From Acidiferrobacteraceae bacterium (GTDB lineage Bacteria; Pseudomonadota; Gammaproteobacteria; Arenicellales; UBA868), in assembly GCA_002721105.1 (NCBI GenBank), contig PBJL01000017.1, positions 1-8,715 of the forward strand: a stretch of 8,715 nucleotides of DNA, written 5' to 3'. A model generated the notes under the pieces. That model was given only the letters and a program-made list of their open reading frames with translations. It ran no database searches and was not told the origin of the DNA. Position numbers and translations under genes: made by a program. This document shows, piece after piece, positions 1-7,321 of the stretch (positions are counted from its first letter, which is position 1; the number at the start of each line of letters is the position of its first letter).

Positions 1-687
1 TATGATGGCTGGCCTTTAACCCAATGTGTTTGCGCTCTGGGGGGCTTGCAGAGTGAATCGGTTGAAATGGTAGAGTTACTGCAACCATTGTTCATAAAAG
101 CGAATCAATTTTTAATTGATTCGGCTGGTGCAGGCAAATGGATTGGAGGCCATGGGTGTGAAACCATAGTTTTACCCTATCATGGGCTTTTGTATATGAA
201 ATTTGAATATGAAGGCACGCTTAATCCTCCGTACGGCCTTTTTGGTGGTCAGCCGGGCAATGGTGGTTGCAAATACAAGGAAACAGTTGACGGAAAGCGC
301 TATTTTTATATGGCACATCCCTCGCCCGACGTCTTTAGAGAAAACGAGCAATATGTTTGCATCAGTTCAGGTGGAGGTGGATACGGTGATCCAATGGAGC
401 GTTCAGTTTCATCAGTGAAAAACCTGGTTAGAGATGGTTATTTTTCGATCGAAACTGCGGAATCCGCATTCGGTGTTATTCTAGATAAAAGTACTCTTGA
501 GATTGACGAAAAAGCGACTGCCTCCTGCCGAAGAAATAAGAGACTCGGGCAATCTAGTTCGATTTGGTTACCTGTTGGTCCCGGAGAAGGATTATTTTGG
601 AAAACACGCTTTCGCGAAGGTGATGAGCTAGTTCAAGAAACCACTCCAACTGCATTGCAACTTGGCCTCTCACCCGAGGCGCGTTAG
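1..687 (+). CDS. Hydantoinase B/oxoprolinase family protein, C-terminal part (5' end outside window)
   Basis: The frame is open from base 1 to the TAG at 685-687 and encodes the last 228 residues of a HyuB-type subunit. This family works with HyuA-type subunits in ATP-dependent hydrolysis of hydantoins or 5-oxoproline, or in ketone carboxylation, in the cytoplasm. Visible family marks are the glycine-rich block GGGGYG at visible residues 124-129, followed by the usual V..LV..G..S...A...FGVIL stretch. The visible part aligns gap-free over all 228 residues with the C-terminus of the complete HyuB at 2342-4243, with about 143 identities by hand count (63%). Both end in the same FWKTRFREGD and LGLSPEAR blocks. 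The TTG at 46 is an internal leucine, since the homology continues to base 1, so this is a window-truncated gene and not a short one. It is the first visible gene of the plus-strand cluster. Family assignment is firm; substrate is unknown. Confidence 0.93.
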   Translation, partial: YDGWPLTQCVCALGGLQSESVEMVELLQPLFIKANQFLIDSAGAGKWIGGHGCETIVLPYHGLLYMKFEYEGTLNPPYGLFGGQPGNGGCKYKETVDGKRYFYMAHPSPDVFRENEQYVCISSGGGGYGDPMERSVSSVKNLVRDGYFSIETAESAFGVILDKSTLEIDEKATASCRRNKRLGQSSSIWLPVGPGEGLFWKTRFREGDELVQETTPTALQLGLSPEAR

Positions 688-737
688 GTTGGTTTCTAAC
701 TTGATATAAAAAATATTATTATTTCATGATAAATAAC

Positions 738-745
738 AAGAGGTG
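738..745 (+). promoter_or_regulatory. Ribosome binding site of the RraA-family gene
   Basis: AAGAGGTG is a strong Shine-Dalgarno match ending 6 nt before ATG 752. It decides the start in favour of ATG 752 over the in-frame GTG at 743, which lies inside the site. It is the clearest Shine-Dalgarno in the plus-strand cluster; the ABC ATPase and second hyuB genes lack an obvious one. Confidence 0.75.
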
Positions 746-751
746 AGTGCT

Positions 752-1459
752 ATGAGTGACCAAATCACGAAAGAACAGATAAACGCATTACGAGAAATAG
801 ATACTCCGACTATTTGTAACTTAATTGAAATGGCCAAACCTTCTAGAAGAGGTTATGGTTATACGGTTGAGCATTTACACTGCCTCCTACCGGATATGAA
901 ACCGATTGTTGGTTATGCAAAAACCGCGACGATGCGAGCGAAACAGCCTTCAAAATATTCACCGGAAGAGTATTTGCAAATTCGGAATAGTTATTTTGAC
1001 TACCTTGATCAGGGTGAATCTCCTAAAATTTCAATTGTACAAGATTTAGACGAGCGACCGGGCTACGGGGCGTTTTGGGGAGAGGTATTTTCTGCTTGTC
1101 ATAAGGCTTTAGGATGTGTTGGGGCCGTTACCAATGGCAGTATTCGTGATCTCGACATGATCGCAGACAATTTTCAATTGTTAGCAGGAGTCATTGCGCC
1201 GTCACATGCATACATACATATTGTTGATTGGAATTGTGAGGTTAATGTTCATGGAATGGTAGTTCAAGATAATGATCTTATTCATGCCGATAGGCACGGT
1301 GCGGTCGTGATTCCAGAGGATGTTGTGGCCGAAATTATTGATGCTTTAGACTTGATGCTCCGCCGAGAGAAAGTTATTTTGGATGTGGCGCGTGGATCAG
1401 ACTTTAGTGTTGAAAAACTTAAAGATGCTTGGAAGCAATCAAGCCAAATTAAAGAATGA
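752..1459 (+). CDS. RraA family protein, probable aldolase/decarboxylase type
   Basis: This 235-residue protein of the RraA/HMG-CHA aldolase fold family is soluble, with no signal peptide or membrane segment. The core is CVGAVTNGSIRDLD, with Arg132-Asp133 preceded by Glu111, giving an E-x20-R-D pattern. Known 4-hydroxy-4-methyl-2-oxoglutarate/4-carboxy-4-hydroxy-2-oxoadipate aldolases carry a comparable acidic-x20-R-D signature for divalent metal and pyruvate binding. The block NDLIHADRHGAVVIP near residues 170-190 is the usual C-terminal family motif. Such proteins cleave 4-hydroxy-2-oxoacids or decarboxylate oxaloacetate; true RraA proteins bind RNase E. The catabolic neighbours and retained R-D make the enzymatic role more likely here (inference). 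The stop of the partial hyuB lies 64 bp upstream and the ABC ATPase starts 56 bp downstream, consistent with one operon. The C-terminal tail after about residue 200 is rich in charged residues. Family is certain; the reaction is not. Confidence 0.9.
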   Translation: MSDQITKEQINALREIDTPTICNLIEMAKPSRRGYGYTVEHLHCLLPDMKPIVGYAKTATMRAKQPSKYSPEEYLQIRNSYFDYLDQGESPKISIVQDLDERPGYGAFWGEVFSACHKALGCVGAVTNGSIRDLDMIADNFQLLAGVIAPSHAYIHIVDWNCEVNVHGMVVQDNDLIHADRHGAVVIPEDVVAEIIDALDLMLRREKVILDVARGSDFSVEKLKDAWKQSSQIKE

Positions 1460-1515
1460 TTCATTTGCGAAGGACCCACACTTTAAGTTAACCATAATCT
1501 TTTTATTGACCACAA

Positions 1516-2301
1516 ATGGCATCAAATAATACCAATTCGACACCACTTGTTGAAATGCGTGATATACATAAGGCATTTGGTGGCATTAGAGCTGTCGATG
1601 GAGTGTCAATTGCGGCTTATGAAGGAGAAGTGCTTGGTATTGTTGGGCACAATGGTGCAGGTAAGTCGACGTTGATAAAGATTTTATCCGGGGCTTATGT
1701 CATGGATTCCGGTGAAATTTTCATATCAGGTGAGCCAGCGAACATCAATAATCCAAGAGACGCTCAATCCTATGGAATTGAAACCCTTTACCAGGACTTA
1801 GCTCTTGCGCCAAATTTAAATGGGGCAGCAAATTTGTTCCTTGGGCGAGAGAAAATTACGAGGTTTGGCAGAGTAAATAATGAGCGAATGCTTAAAGATA
1901 CCCGCGAGGTAGTAACCCGTATCAATCCTAAATTCAAAGCAATTGAAGAGCCAGTTTTTCGTTTGTCGGGAGGACAGCAACAGTCAATCGCTATTGCGCG
2001 AGCAATTTATTTCAATGCAAAAGTATTAATCATGGACGAGCCGACAGCAGCACTGGGTCCAAGTGAATCCGCAATGTTTCAAGAATTGGTGGTTCGACTT
2101 AGGGAAGAAGGTATCGCCATGCTTCTAATTAGTCATGATATGCATCAGGTGTTTGAGATGTCTGATCGAATCACTGTTATGGCAGGAGGGCGGGTCGTAG
2201 GCACTCACCAAGCAAACGAGGTGACAAGTGATCAGATTTTAAGCATGATTATCATGGGACAATCTCCGGGCAAAAAGAAGTTACATTCCGAAGTAACATG
2301 A
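1516..2301 (+). CDS. Sugar-type (CUT2-like) ABC transporter ATP-binding protein
   Basis: This 261-residue single nucleotide-binding domain would sit on the cytoplasmic face of an importer. Walker A GHNGAGKST is at 44-52, the Q-loop Gln at 93 within LYQDLALAPNL, the signature LSGGQQQ at 150-156, Walker B VLIMDE at 170-175, and the switch His at 207 in LLISHD. All catalytic elements are intact. The YQDLALAPNL...NLFLGRE stretch and the length resemble the one-domain ATPases of ribose/fructose-type (FrcA-like) importers, rather than the two-domain RbsA form of about 500 residues. An in-frame TGA at 1507-1509 and the conserved LVEMRDIHKAF start support ATG 1516, although no clear Shine-Dalgarno precedes it. 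No permease or periplasmic binding protein gene adjoins it; the neighbours are rraA and hyuB, so the partners are presumably upstream of the window. The transported compound is likely the substrate of the HyuB enzymes (inference). Confidence 0.93.
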   Translation: MASNNTNSTPLVEMRDIHKAFGGIRAVDGVSIAAYEGEVLGIVGHNGAGKSTLIKILSGAYVMDSGEIFISGEPANINNPRDAQSYGIETLYQDLALAPNLNGAANLFLGREKITRFGRVNNERMLKDTREVVTRINPKFKAIEEPVFRLSGGQQQSIAIARAIYFNAKVLIMDEPTAALGPSESAMFQELVVRLREEGIAMLLISHDMHQVFEMSDRITVMAGGRVVGTHQANEVTSDQILSMIIMGQSPGKKKLHSEVT

Positions 2302-2341
2302 ATCGTAGTTTTTCAGGATTCTGACATACATTGAGCATCCG

Positions 2342-4243
2342 ATGAGCCAAAATCGCAATAATTCTTTAAGTGATGGCATCGATCCAGTAACTTTCTCGGT
2401 TTTGCTTCACTCCATAGGGGAAGCGTCTAAAGAAATGACAGCTGTTCTACAGAATGGTGCACGAAGCACAATAATCTCTATTGCGCGAGATCATTCGTCA
2501 TCAATCTATCTTAGTGATGGACAGATGTTATATCAAAACGATGCACTACCCGTGCATACGGTTGGGGGCACTCTCAACATAGAAGCGGTGATGACTGAGT
2601 TCGGCGATGATGTTAATGATGGTGATGTGTTCATGATGAACGATCCTTATATGGGAACTACACATAACTCCGATTTAACTGTTATCAAGCCGGTTTTTTG
2701 TGAGGGAGAGCATTTATTTTGGACAGTTGTTAGAGCTCATCAGAACAATACTGGCGAAGCTTCCTTTGGCTACGCCTCGACTAATGTGTGGCAGGATGGA
2801 ATTCAAATTCCACCAATACGCATTGTAAATGAAGGTAAGGAAAACAGAAGTGTAGTTCGTTTCTATTTACGAAATGTTAGGCTTCCCGATTGGTTAGAAG
2901 CTGATCTTCGAGCTATGGTTGGAGCTGTGCGAGCAGGCTCCACTTGGCTAGCAGCGTTAGTAGAAGATAGCAGTGTAGAGTTTGTGAGGCCAATTTTGTT
3001 CGAAATGATCGAATATTCAGCTAGACGTACTGCTGATGAGATACGCGCACTTCCAGACGGCGTCTTTCAATCAGAAGGTTGGATCGATAGTGATGGCCAA
3101 GGTACACATAACATTAAGGTTTCATGCAAAGTGACCATCGATGGGGATAGGGTTTATGTTGATTATTCCGACAGTGACCCCCAAGCAGGGGGACATTGTA
3201 ATGCCACATTAAGCACACTTAGAGCATGCGGGAGTATTCCTATATTGACTACGATTGATCCCACGATACCACGCAACGAAGGTTGTATGCGCCACATTAC
3301 GGTTACAGCCCCGGAAGGTTCGGTAGCGAATGCTAAATGGCCATCGAGCACTTGGTGGGGAACAGTAAATCCAGGGGATATTCTTATTGAAACAGCGTGG
3401 AAGGCATTGTCCTTAGCTGTTCCCGATCGCATACCTGCTGGTTGGGGGCGCTGTCAACAACGTCTTTCTATGGGAGATGACTACAGGGTCACTCCGCCAG
3501 TCCCGTATGCCGCATCTATTTTAGTTGCGTGTTCGGGAGGTGGCGCATCCAAAGGATACGATGGCTGGCCGCTTACGCAGTGTGTTTGTTGTTTGGGCGG
3601 AATGCAGACTGAGTCAGTTGAAATGGTAGAGCTGATGCAGCCACTTTTTATTGAAAAGAACGAGTTCCTCACAGATAGTGCAGGAGTTGGAAAATGGCTC
3701 GGCGGGCATGGATGCGAAACATTCATCAAACCTTACGGAGGGATTTTATACATGAAATTTGAGTATGAAGGGACATTTAATCCCCCATTTGGCTTGCTAG
3801 GCGGCACTCCTGGTATAGGTGGTTGCAAGTATAAAGAAACTAGTGAAGGAAAGCGTATTTTTTATATGGCTCATCCAAATCCAGCTGTTTTTTATGAGGG
3901 TGAAACTTATGTAACCATCACAACCGGAGGTGGAGGTTACGGTAGCCCTTTGGATCGTAGCCCGGAATCAGTTCAAGATCTAGTTAAGAACGAGTATGTC
4001 TCTATTCAAGCTGCTAAAAAAATTTTTGGAGTGGTATTGAAGGAAAACTCTTTCGCGATTAGTCTAGATGAAACTAAAAAACTACGTGCAATTAAGAAGG
4101 GGCAAGAAACAAAAGATCCTTGGTCTCCGATGAAGCCATCAACAGGCGAGTTTTGGAAAACGCGGTTTCGTGAGGGTGATGACTTAATCTATGAGGAAAT
4201 GCCAATGTCATTGAAACTTGGATTATCACCAGAGGCTCGCTGA
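2342..4243 (+). CDS. Hydantoinase B/oxoprolinase family protein (HyuB-type), complete
   Basis: This 633-residue cytoplasmic subunit belongs to the HyuB family (N-methylhydantoinase B, 5-oxoprolinase C-terminal half, acetone/acetophenone carboxylase homologues). It opens with the family start DPVTFSVLLHSIGEASKEM. It then shows NDPYMGTTHNSD at 100-111 and RAHQ at 131-134, both in the conserved N-terminal catalytic half, and the late GGGGYG at 529-534. It is slightly longer than many HyuB proteins, with a tail ending LGLSPEAR. Such subunits need a HyuA-type ATP-binding partner, which is not in the window. ATG 2342 follows the ABC ATPase stop by 40 bp and has no clear Shine-Dalgarno; the homology starts about a dozen residues in, so the start fits. 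The last 228 residues are the paralogue of the truncated HyuB at the left edge. It is the last gene of the plus-strand cluster, and its stop lies 6 bp from the convergent dadA-like stop, with no visible terminator between them. Hydantoin, oxoproline or a carboxylase substrate cannot be told apart. Confidence 0.95.
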   Translation: MSQNRNNSLSDGIDPVTFSVLLHSIGEASKEMTAVLQNGARSTIISIARDHSSSIYLSDGQMLYQNDALPVHTVGGTLNIEAVMTEFGDDVNDGDVFMMNDPYMGTTHNSDLTVIKPVFCEGEHLFWTVVRAHQNNTGEASFGYASTNVWQDGIQIPPIRIVNEGKENRSVVRFYLRNVRLPDWLEADLRAMVGAVRAGSTWLAALVEDSSVEFVRPILFEMIEYSARRTADEIRALPDGVFQSEGWIDSDGQGTHNIKVSCKVTIDGDRVYVDYSDSDPQAGGHCNATLSTLRACGSIPILTTIDPTIPRNEGCMRHITVTAPEGSVANAKWPSSTWWGTVNPGDILIETAWKALSLAVPDRIPAGWGRCQQRLSMGDDYRVTPPVPYAASILVACSGGGASKGYDGWPLTQCVCCLGGMQTESVEMVELMQPLFIEKNEFLTDSAGVGKWLGGHGCETFIKPYGGILYMKFEYEGTFNPPFGLLGGTPGIGGCKYKETSEGKRIFYMAHPNPAVFYEGETYVTITTGGGGYGSPLDRSPESVQDLVKNEYVSIQAAKKIFGVVLKENSFAISLDETKKLRAIKKGQETKDPWSPMKPSTGEFWKTRFREGDDLIYEEMPMSLKLGLSPEAR

Positions 4244-4249
4244 ACCTAA

Positions 4250-5530
4250 TTATGTAAATCTTTGGATATCGAATAAATTCATATTAATTCTAGGTTTGCG
4301 CTCAATGACTAAGTCAGTAATGATTTGTGCTGTTTTAGGCGCGCTTAGAACCCCCTGATGACCATGACCAAAAGCAAAAAGAAAAGATCTGTGTGTTGGA
4401 GCTCGACAAATTATAGGTAAGCTATCTGGAGTGCATGGACGATCACCCATCCATGTTGTCATTTTATCGGTGTTAATAAGAGGTAAAGTATTTTTTAAAT
4501 TATTTAGAAGTGCACGTATTCTTTTATGGTTAAATCCTTTACCCATATTAGTTAGTTCGACCGTCCCTCCAATTCTTATCCCCATTTCCATGGGGACAAT
4601 CGTAGCCATATAACCACTTGGGCAAATCACAGTGTTAAGATTGATTGCGGGATCATTAACGGTAATATGGTATCCCCGATGCGAAACTAGCGGGATCTTA
4701 TACCCTAGACGCTTCACTAGTTTTTTTGACCATATACCTGCCGTAATCACACATAAATCTTGCTCTATAATTTGACTATCTGTAGTTAGCTGTGCCCTCC
4801 CTTCATTGGTTGTAGTTATATCGACGATTTTTTTGGACAAGTAGCTGCCTCCTAGTTGAAGGAAATAAGCGGTCAATTGTTGTACTAGTTTATATGGATT
4901 CAAAGTGTGATTAACTTCAGGAAAAAATACTCCTTTTGAAAATTGTTTAGAAATATTTGGTTCGAGTTCCCTAAGCTCTGTCCCAGAGATATGGTTGCAT
5001 GTAAATCGGGTATTCTCACGTAGTTCGATAGCGAGCTTATCAGATTGATATTCCTGTTCAGTTTTATACACGTAGAGCATTCCTTTTTGTTCTACAAGAT
5101 TGTTAAGGTTTGCTTCAGTCAGAAGCGGCTTTAATAAATCGAGAGATTCAGAATTTAAAGCGGACAACGCGGAAGAATTGTTTCTGGCTAAACTTTCTTG
5201 GCTGTTAATCAAGAATCTAATCATCCATGGGAGATATTCTGGTAGTGAAGTCCATTGCATTGATAAAGGGGCGTCAGATTTAAATAACCAATTAGGTATG
5301 TTTTTTATGATACCTGGCATTGCAATGGGTACAACTGCGCCCGGTGAAATAATCCCACTATTACCGAAAGAAGTTGCTGAGCCGGGCCGCTGATGATCAA
5401 ATAAAGTGACATCATATCCTTCCCGCTTGAGGAAACAGGCGCACATCACTCCAACAATTCCTGCTCCGATAATGCCTATTTTTTTTTCTTTCAATCTAAT
5501 TACCGTTGCAATTATGCCTAGTTGTGCCAA
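4250..5530 (-). CDS. FAD-dependent amino-acid dehydrogenase, DadA/DAO family
   Basis: This protein of up to 426 residues has a Rossmann FAD site IGIIGAGIVGV (GxGxxG at 22-27, acidic Asp45 ending the second strand). Next comes the DadA-like SFGNSGIISPG and the W.FKSDAPL region. The C-terminal DadA block is GDRPCTPDSLPII followed by FGHGHQGVLSAP. The family oxidises D-amino acids, or sarcosine, proline or hydroxyproline, to imino acids and passes electrons to the respiratory chain. There is no ATG at the start. An in-frame TAA lies two codons upstream of TTG 5530, so only TTG 5530 or TTG 5494 (residue 13) is plausible. AAGGGA at 5538-5533 lies close to TTG 5530, whereas starting at 5494 would give the usual short N-terminus before the FAD motif. 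The gene converges on hyuB and diverges from the GMC gene. It looks more AT-rich than hyuB. Linkage to HyuB would fit oxidation of an amino acid released from a hydantoin (inference). Confidence 0.9.
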   Translation of the reverse strand: MAQLGIIATVIRLKEKKIGIIGAGIVGVMCACFLKREGYDVTLFDHQRPGSATSFGNSGIISPGAVVPIAMPGIIKNIPNWLFKSDAPLSMQWTSLPEYLPWMIRFLINSQESLARNNSSALSALNSESLDLLKPLLTEANLNNLVEQKGMLYVYKTEQEYQSDKLAIELRENTRFTCNHISGTELRELEPNISKQFSKGVFFPEVNHTLNPYKLVQQLTAYFLQLGGSYLSKKIVDITTTNEGRAQLTTDSQIIEQDLCVITAGIWSKKLVKRLGYKIPLVSHRGYHITVNDPAINLNTVICPSGYMATIVPMEMGIRIGGTVELTNMGKGFNHKRIRALLNNLKNTLPLINTDKMTTWMGDRPCTPDSLPIICRAPTHRSFLFAFGHGHQGVLSAPKTAQIITDLVIERKPRINMNLFDIQRFT

Positions 5531-5588
5531 AATCCCTTACCATGCAAGGAGTAATGTCAGCTTTATCCTTTTTTAGCTATTTTAAACT

Positions 5589-7286
5589 ATGTATGATTAC
5601 TTAATCATTGGGGCAGGATCTGCCGGTTCAATACTGGCGCATAGGCTATCTTCAGATCCTTCTATCACTGTAGCTTTAATTGAAGCTGGCCCAGACCTGC
5701 CTCCAGAGAAAACCCCGGAAATAATATGGGACAGTCATGCTGGCTTGGCATATTTTGATCCTCGTTTTCACTGGAACCAACTTCGAGTTTACAATGTTTC
5801 TCCACAACTGGATCCAAATTCCAAACCTTCCCGATATGAGCAGGCTCGTGTAGTCGGAGGAGGTTCTAGCATAAATGGACAGTTCGCAGTTCGGGGACTG
5901 GTATCAGACTATGATGAATGGTCAGACTACGCGGTACAAGGTTGGAGTTATGCAGATTTACTTCCATTTTTTAAGAAAACCGAACGCGATTTGGATTTTG
6001 GAGGCAGCGAACACGGAGATGCCGGAAAAATTCCTGTTAGGCGCATCTTTCAGCACGAGTGGGGTCATTACAGTAGAGCTATTCTAAAGGCAGCGATTAG
6101 AGAAGGGTTTAATTTTTATGAGGATCTTAATGGTACTGATTATGATGGCTGTTTTCCAATGCCTATGACGAATCAATATGGCCGTCGAGTGTCTTCATCG
6201 ACAGCATACCTCGATGCGGCGACCCGCAGGCGCACGAATCTCGAAATCTTTACGGATAGTTATGTATCTAAGCTGTTAATCGAAGGTAGAAGAGCAATTG
6301 GCGTAGAGATATTGGGAAGCCAAAAATTGACAGTTCTACATTCATCGGAGGTGATAATATCCGCCGGAGCATTGCATTCCCCTGCGCTTTTAATGCGTTC
6401 AGGAATAGGTCCCGGGGAGCATTTGAATAGCCATGATATTAGTATTGTTGCCGATCTTCCAGGGGTTGGATCGAATCTTATGGAGCATCCTTCCATCTCT
6501 CTTGCAGCTCATCTCAAAGGTGATGCGCGCATGCCTGTTCATCAACGGAGGCACTCATCATTTGTGACTAGATTTTCGTCTAAAGTAGATGATTGCGCAA
6601 ACGGTGATATGTTTTTGATGCCAATGAACAGTGCTGGGTGGCATCCCTTAGGCAAGAGCCTCGGCACTCTCTTGGGCATTGTGAATAAATCCTATTCTAG
6701 AGGCACTGTTCGTTTGAGATCTCAAGATGCATCGGTGGAGCCTCTTGTAGATCTAAATATGTTAGGTGATCAAAGAGATTTAACAAGGCTTGTTGAGGTA
6801 TTCCAGCTGATGACCAGGATAATGCGATCATCTGATGTGCAGAAAGTTACCACAATGTGGTTCCCAGCTGGATACAACGATGAGGTTAGAAGCCTTATGA
6901 TTCCAAATGTATCCAATTGGCTGAAGACAGCCGCCGCACGAACTCTTTTAGATGCGAGCAGTGTCTCTCGGAGGGCTATGCACCGGTTTAAATTCTCCCG
7001 AGGAATTGATTTGAAAAGAATGGAGCAAGATCTAGATTACATTGCTGATTGGGTTAAATCAACGGTTTGGCCCGGTTGGCACGTATGTGGTACATGTCGT
7101 ATTGGTAAGGGAAATGATAAATACGCTGTAGTTGATGAGAAATGTAAAGTTCACGGTATTCAAGGTCTCCGCGTGATTGATGCATCTGTTATGCCGACTA
7201 TCCCAAGTGCTAATACTAATCTTCCAACTATGGCTATTGCTGAAAAAATATCATCGAGTATTTTGCACGATCAAGATCCCCGTTAA
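5589..7286 (+). CDS. GMC family FAD oxidoreductase (choline/alcohol dehydrogenase-like)
   Basis: This 565-residue flavoprotein has the N-terminal FAD site LIIGAGSAGS (GxGxxG at 8-13, Glu32 in LIEAG). GMC signature 1 is around VVGGGSSINGQ (88-98) and signature 2 is SAGALHSPALLMRSGIGP starting at 258, followed by NLMEHPS. The C-terminal active site is WHVCGTCRIG, with His498, and SANTNLPTMAIAE, with Asn542. The 44-residue spacing matches the His466/Asn510 catalytic pair of choline oxidase. Family members oxidise primary alcohols, polyols or choline-like substrates to aldehydes; this one could be a dehydrogenase or an oxidase. There is no signal peptide, so it is likely cytoplasmic. An in-frame TAA at 5583-5585 fixes ATG 5589 as the earliest start; no Shine-Dalgarno is visible. 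It diverges from the dadA-like gene and converges on the SDR gene, so it is probably transcribed alone. Substrate is unknown. Confidence 0.94.
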   Translation: MYDYLIIGAGSAGSILAHRLSSDPSITVALIEAGPDLPPEKTPEIIWDSHAGLAYFDPRFHWNQLRVYNVSPQLDPNSKPSRYEQARVVGGGSSINGQFAVRGLVSDYDEWSDYAVQGWSYADLLPFFKKTERDLDFGGSEHGDAGKIPVRRIFQHEWGHYSRAILKAAIREGFNFYEDLNGTDYDGCFPMPMTNQYGRRVSSSTAYLDAATRRRTNLEIFTDSYVSKLLIEGRRAIGVEILGSQKLTVLHSSEVIISAGALHSPALLMRSGIGPGEHLNSHDISIVADLPGVGSNLMEHPSISLAAHLKGDARMPVHQRRHSSFVTRFSSKVDDCANGDMFLMPMNSAGWHPLGKSLGTLLGIVNKSYSRGTVRLRSQDASVEPLVDLNMLGDQRDLTRLVEVFQLMTRIMRSSDVQKVTTMWFPAGYNDEVRSLMIPNVSNWLKTAAARTLLDASSVSRRAMHRFKFSRGIDLKRMEQDLDYIADWVKSTVWPGWHVCGTCRIGKGNDKYAVVDEKCKVHGIQGLRVIDASVMPTIPSANTNLPTMAIAEKISSSILHDQDPR

Positions 7287-7294
7287 GTAGAAAA

Positions 7295-7321
7295 AGATTT
7301 TTAGTTGTCAACTAAAAATCT
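7295..7321 (-). terminator. Palindrome and probable Rho-independent terminator of the SDR gene
   Basis: The 13-base arms AGATTTTTAGTTG and CAACTAAAAATCT are perfectly complementary around one central base, giving an 11-bp or longer AT-rich hairpin in RNA. Read on the minus strand, the hairpin is followed directly by TTTT (complement of 7291-7294), as expected for an intrinsic terminator of the SDR gene, whose stop codon it overlaps. On the plus strand no T-tract follows, so it would terminate the GMC transcript less well. The stem is poor in G+C, so termination strength is uncertain. The perfect symmetry would also suit a protein-binding site. Confidence 0.6.

Noticed and set aside
46..687. 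A short complete gene starting at TTG 46
   Set aside because: The same frame is open to base 1, and residues before TTG match the complete HyuB (YDGWPLTQCV), so this is an internal codon of a truncated gene.
683..736. Small inverted repeats GTTAG...CTAAC and TTATTT...AAATAA before the RraA gene
   Set aside because: The stems are only 5-6 AT-rich base pairs with no following T-tract; such repeats are expected by chance in AT-rich spacers.
743..751. GTG 743 as the start of the RraA-family gene
   Set aside because: The GTG lies inside the Shine-Dalgarno AAGAGGTG that serves ATG 752 with ideal spacing.
1460..1515. Possible internal promoter (TTGCGA and CATAAT) before the ABC ATPase
   Set aside because: The spacer between the boxes is about 22 bp, too long for a sigma-70 promoter, and read-through from the RraA gene is sufficient.
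3163..3729. Minus-strand open frames inside hyuB (and similar ones inside the rraA, dadA-like and GMC genes)
   Set aside because: They lie antisense or in other phases of well-supported genes, show no recognisable domains, and lack ribosome binding sites.
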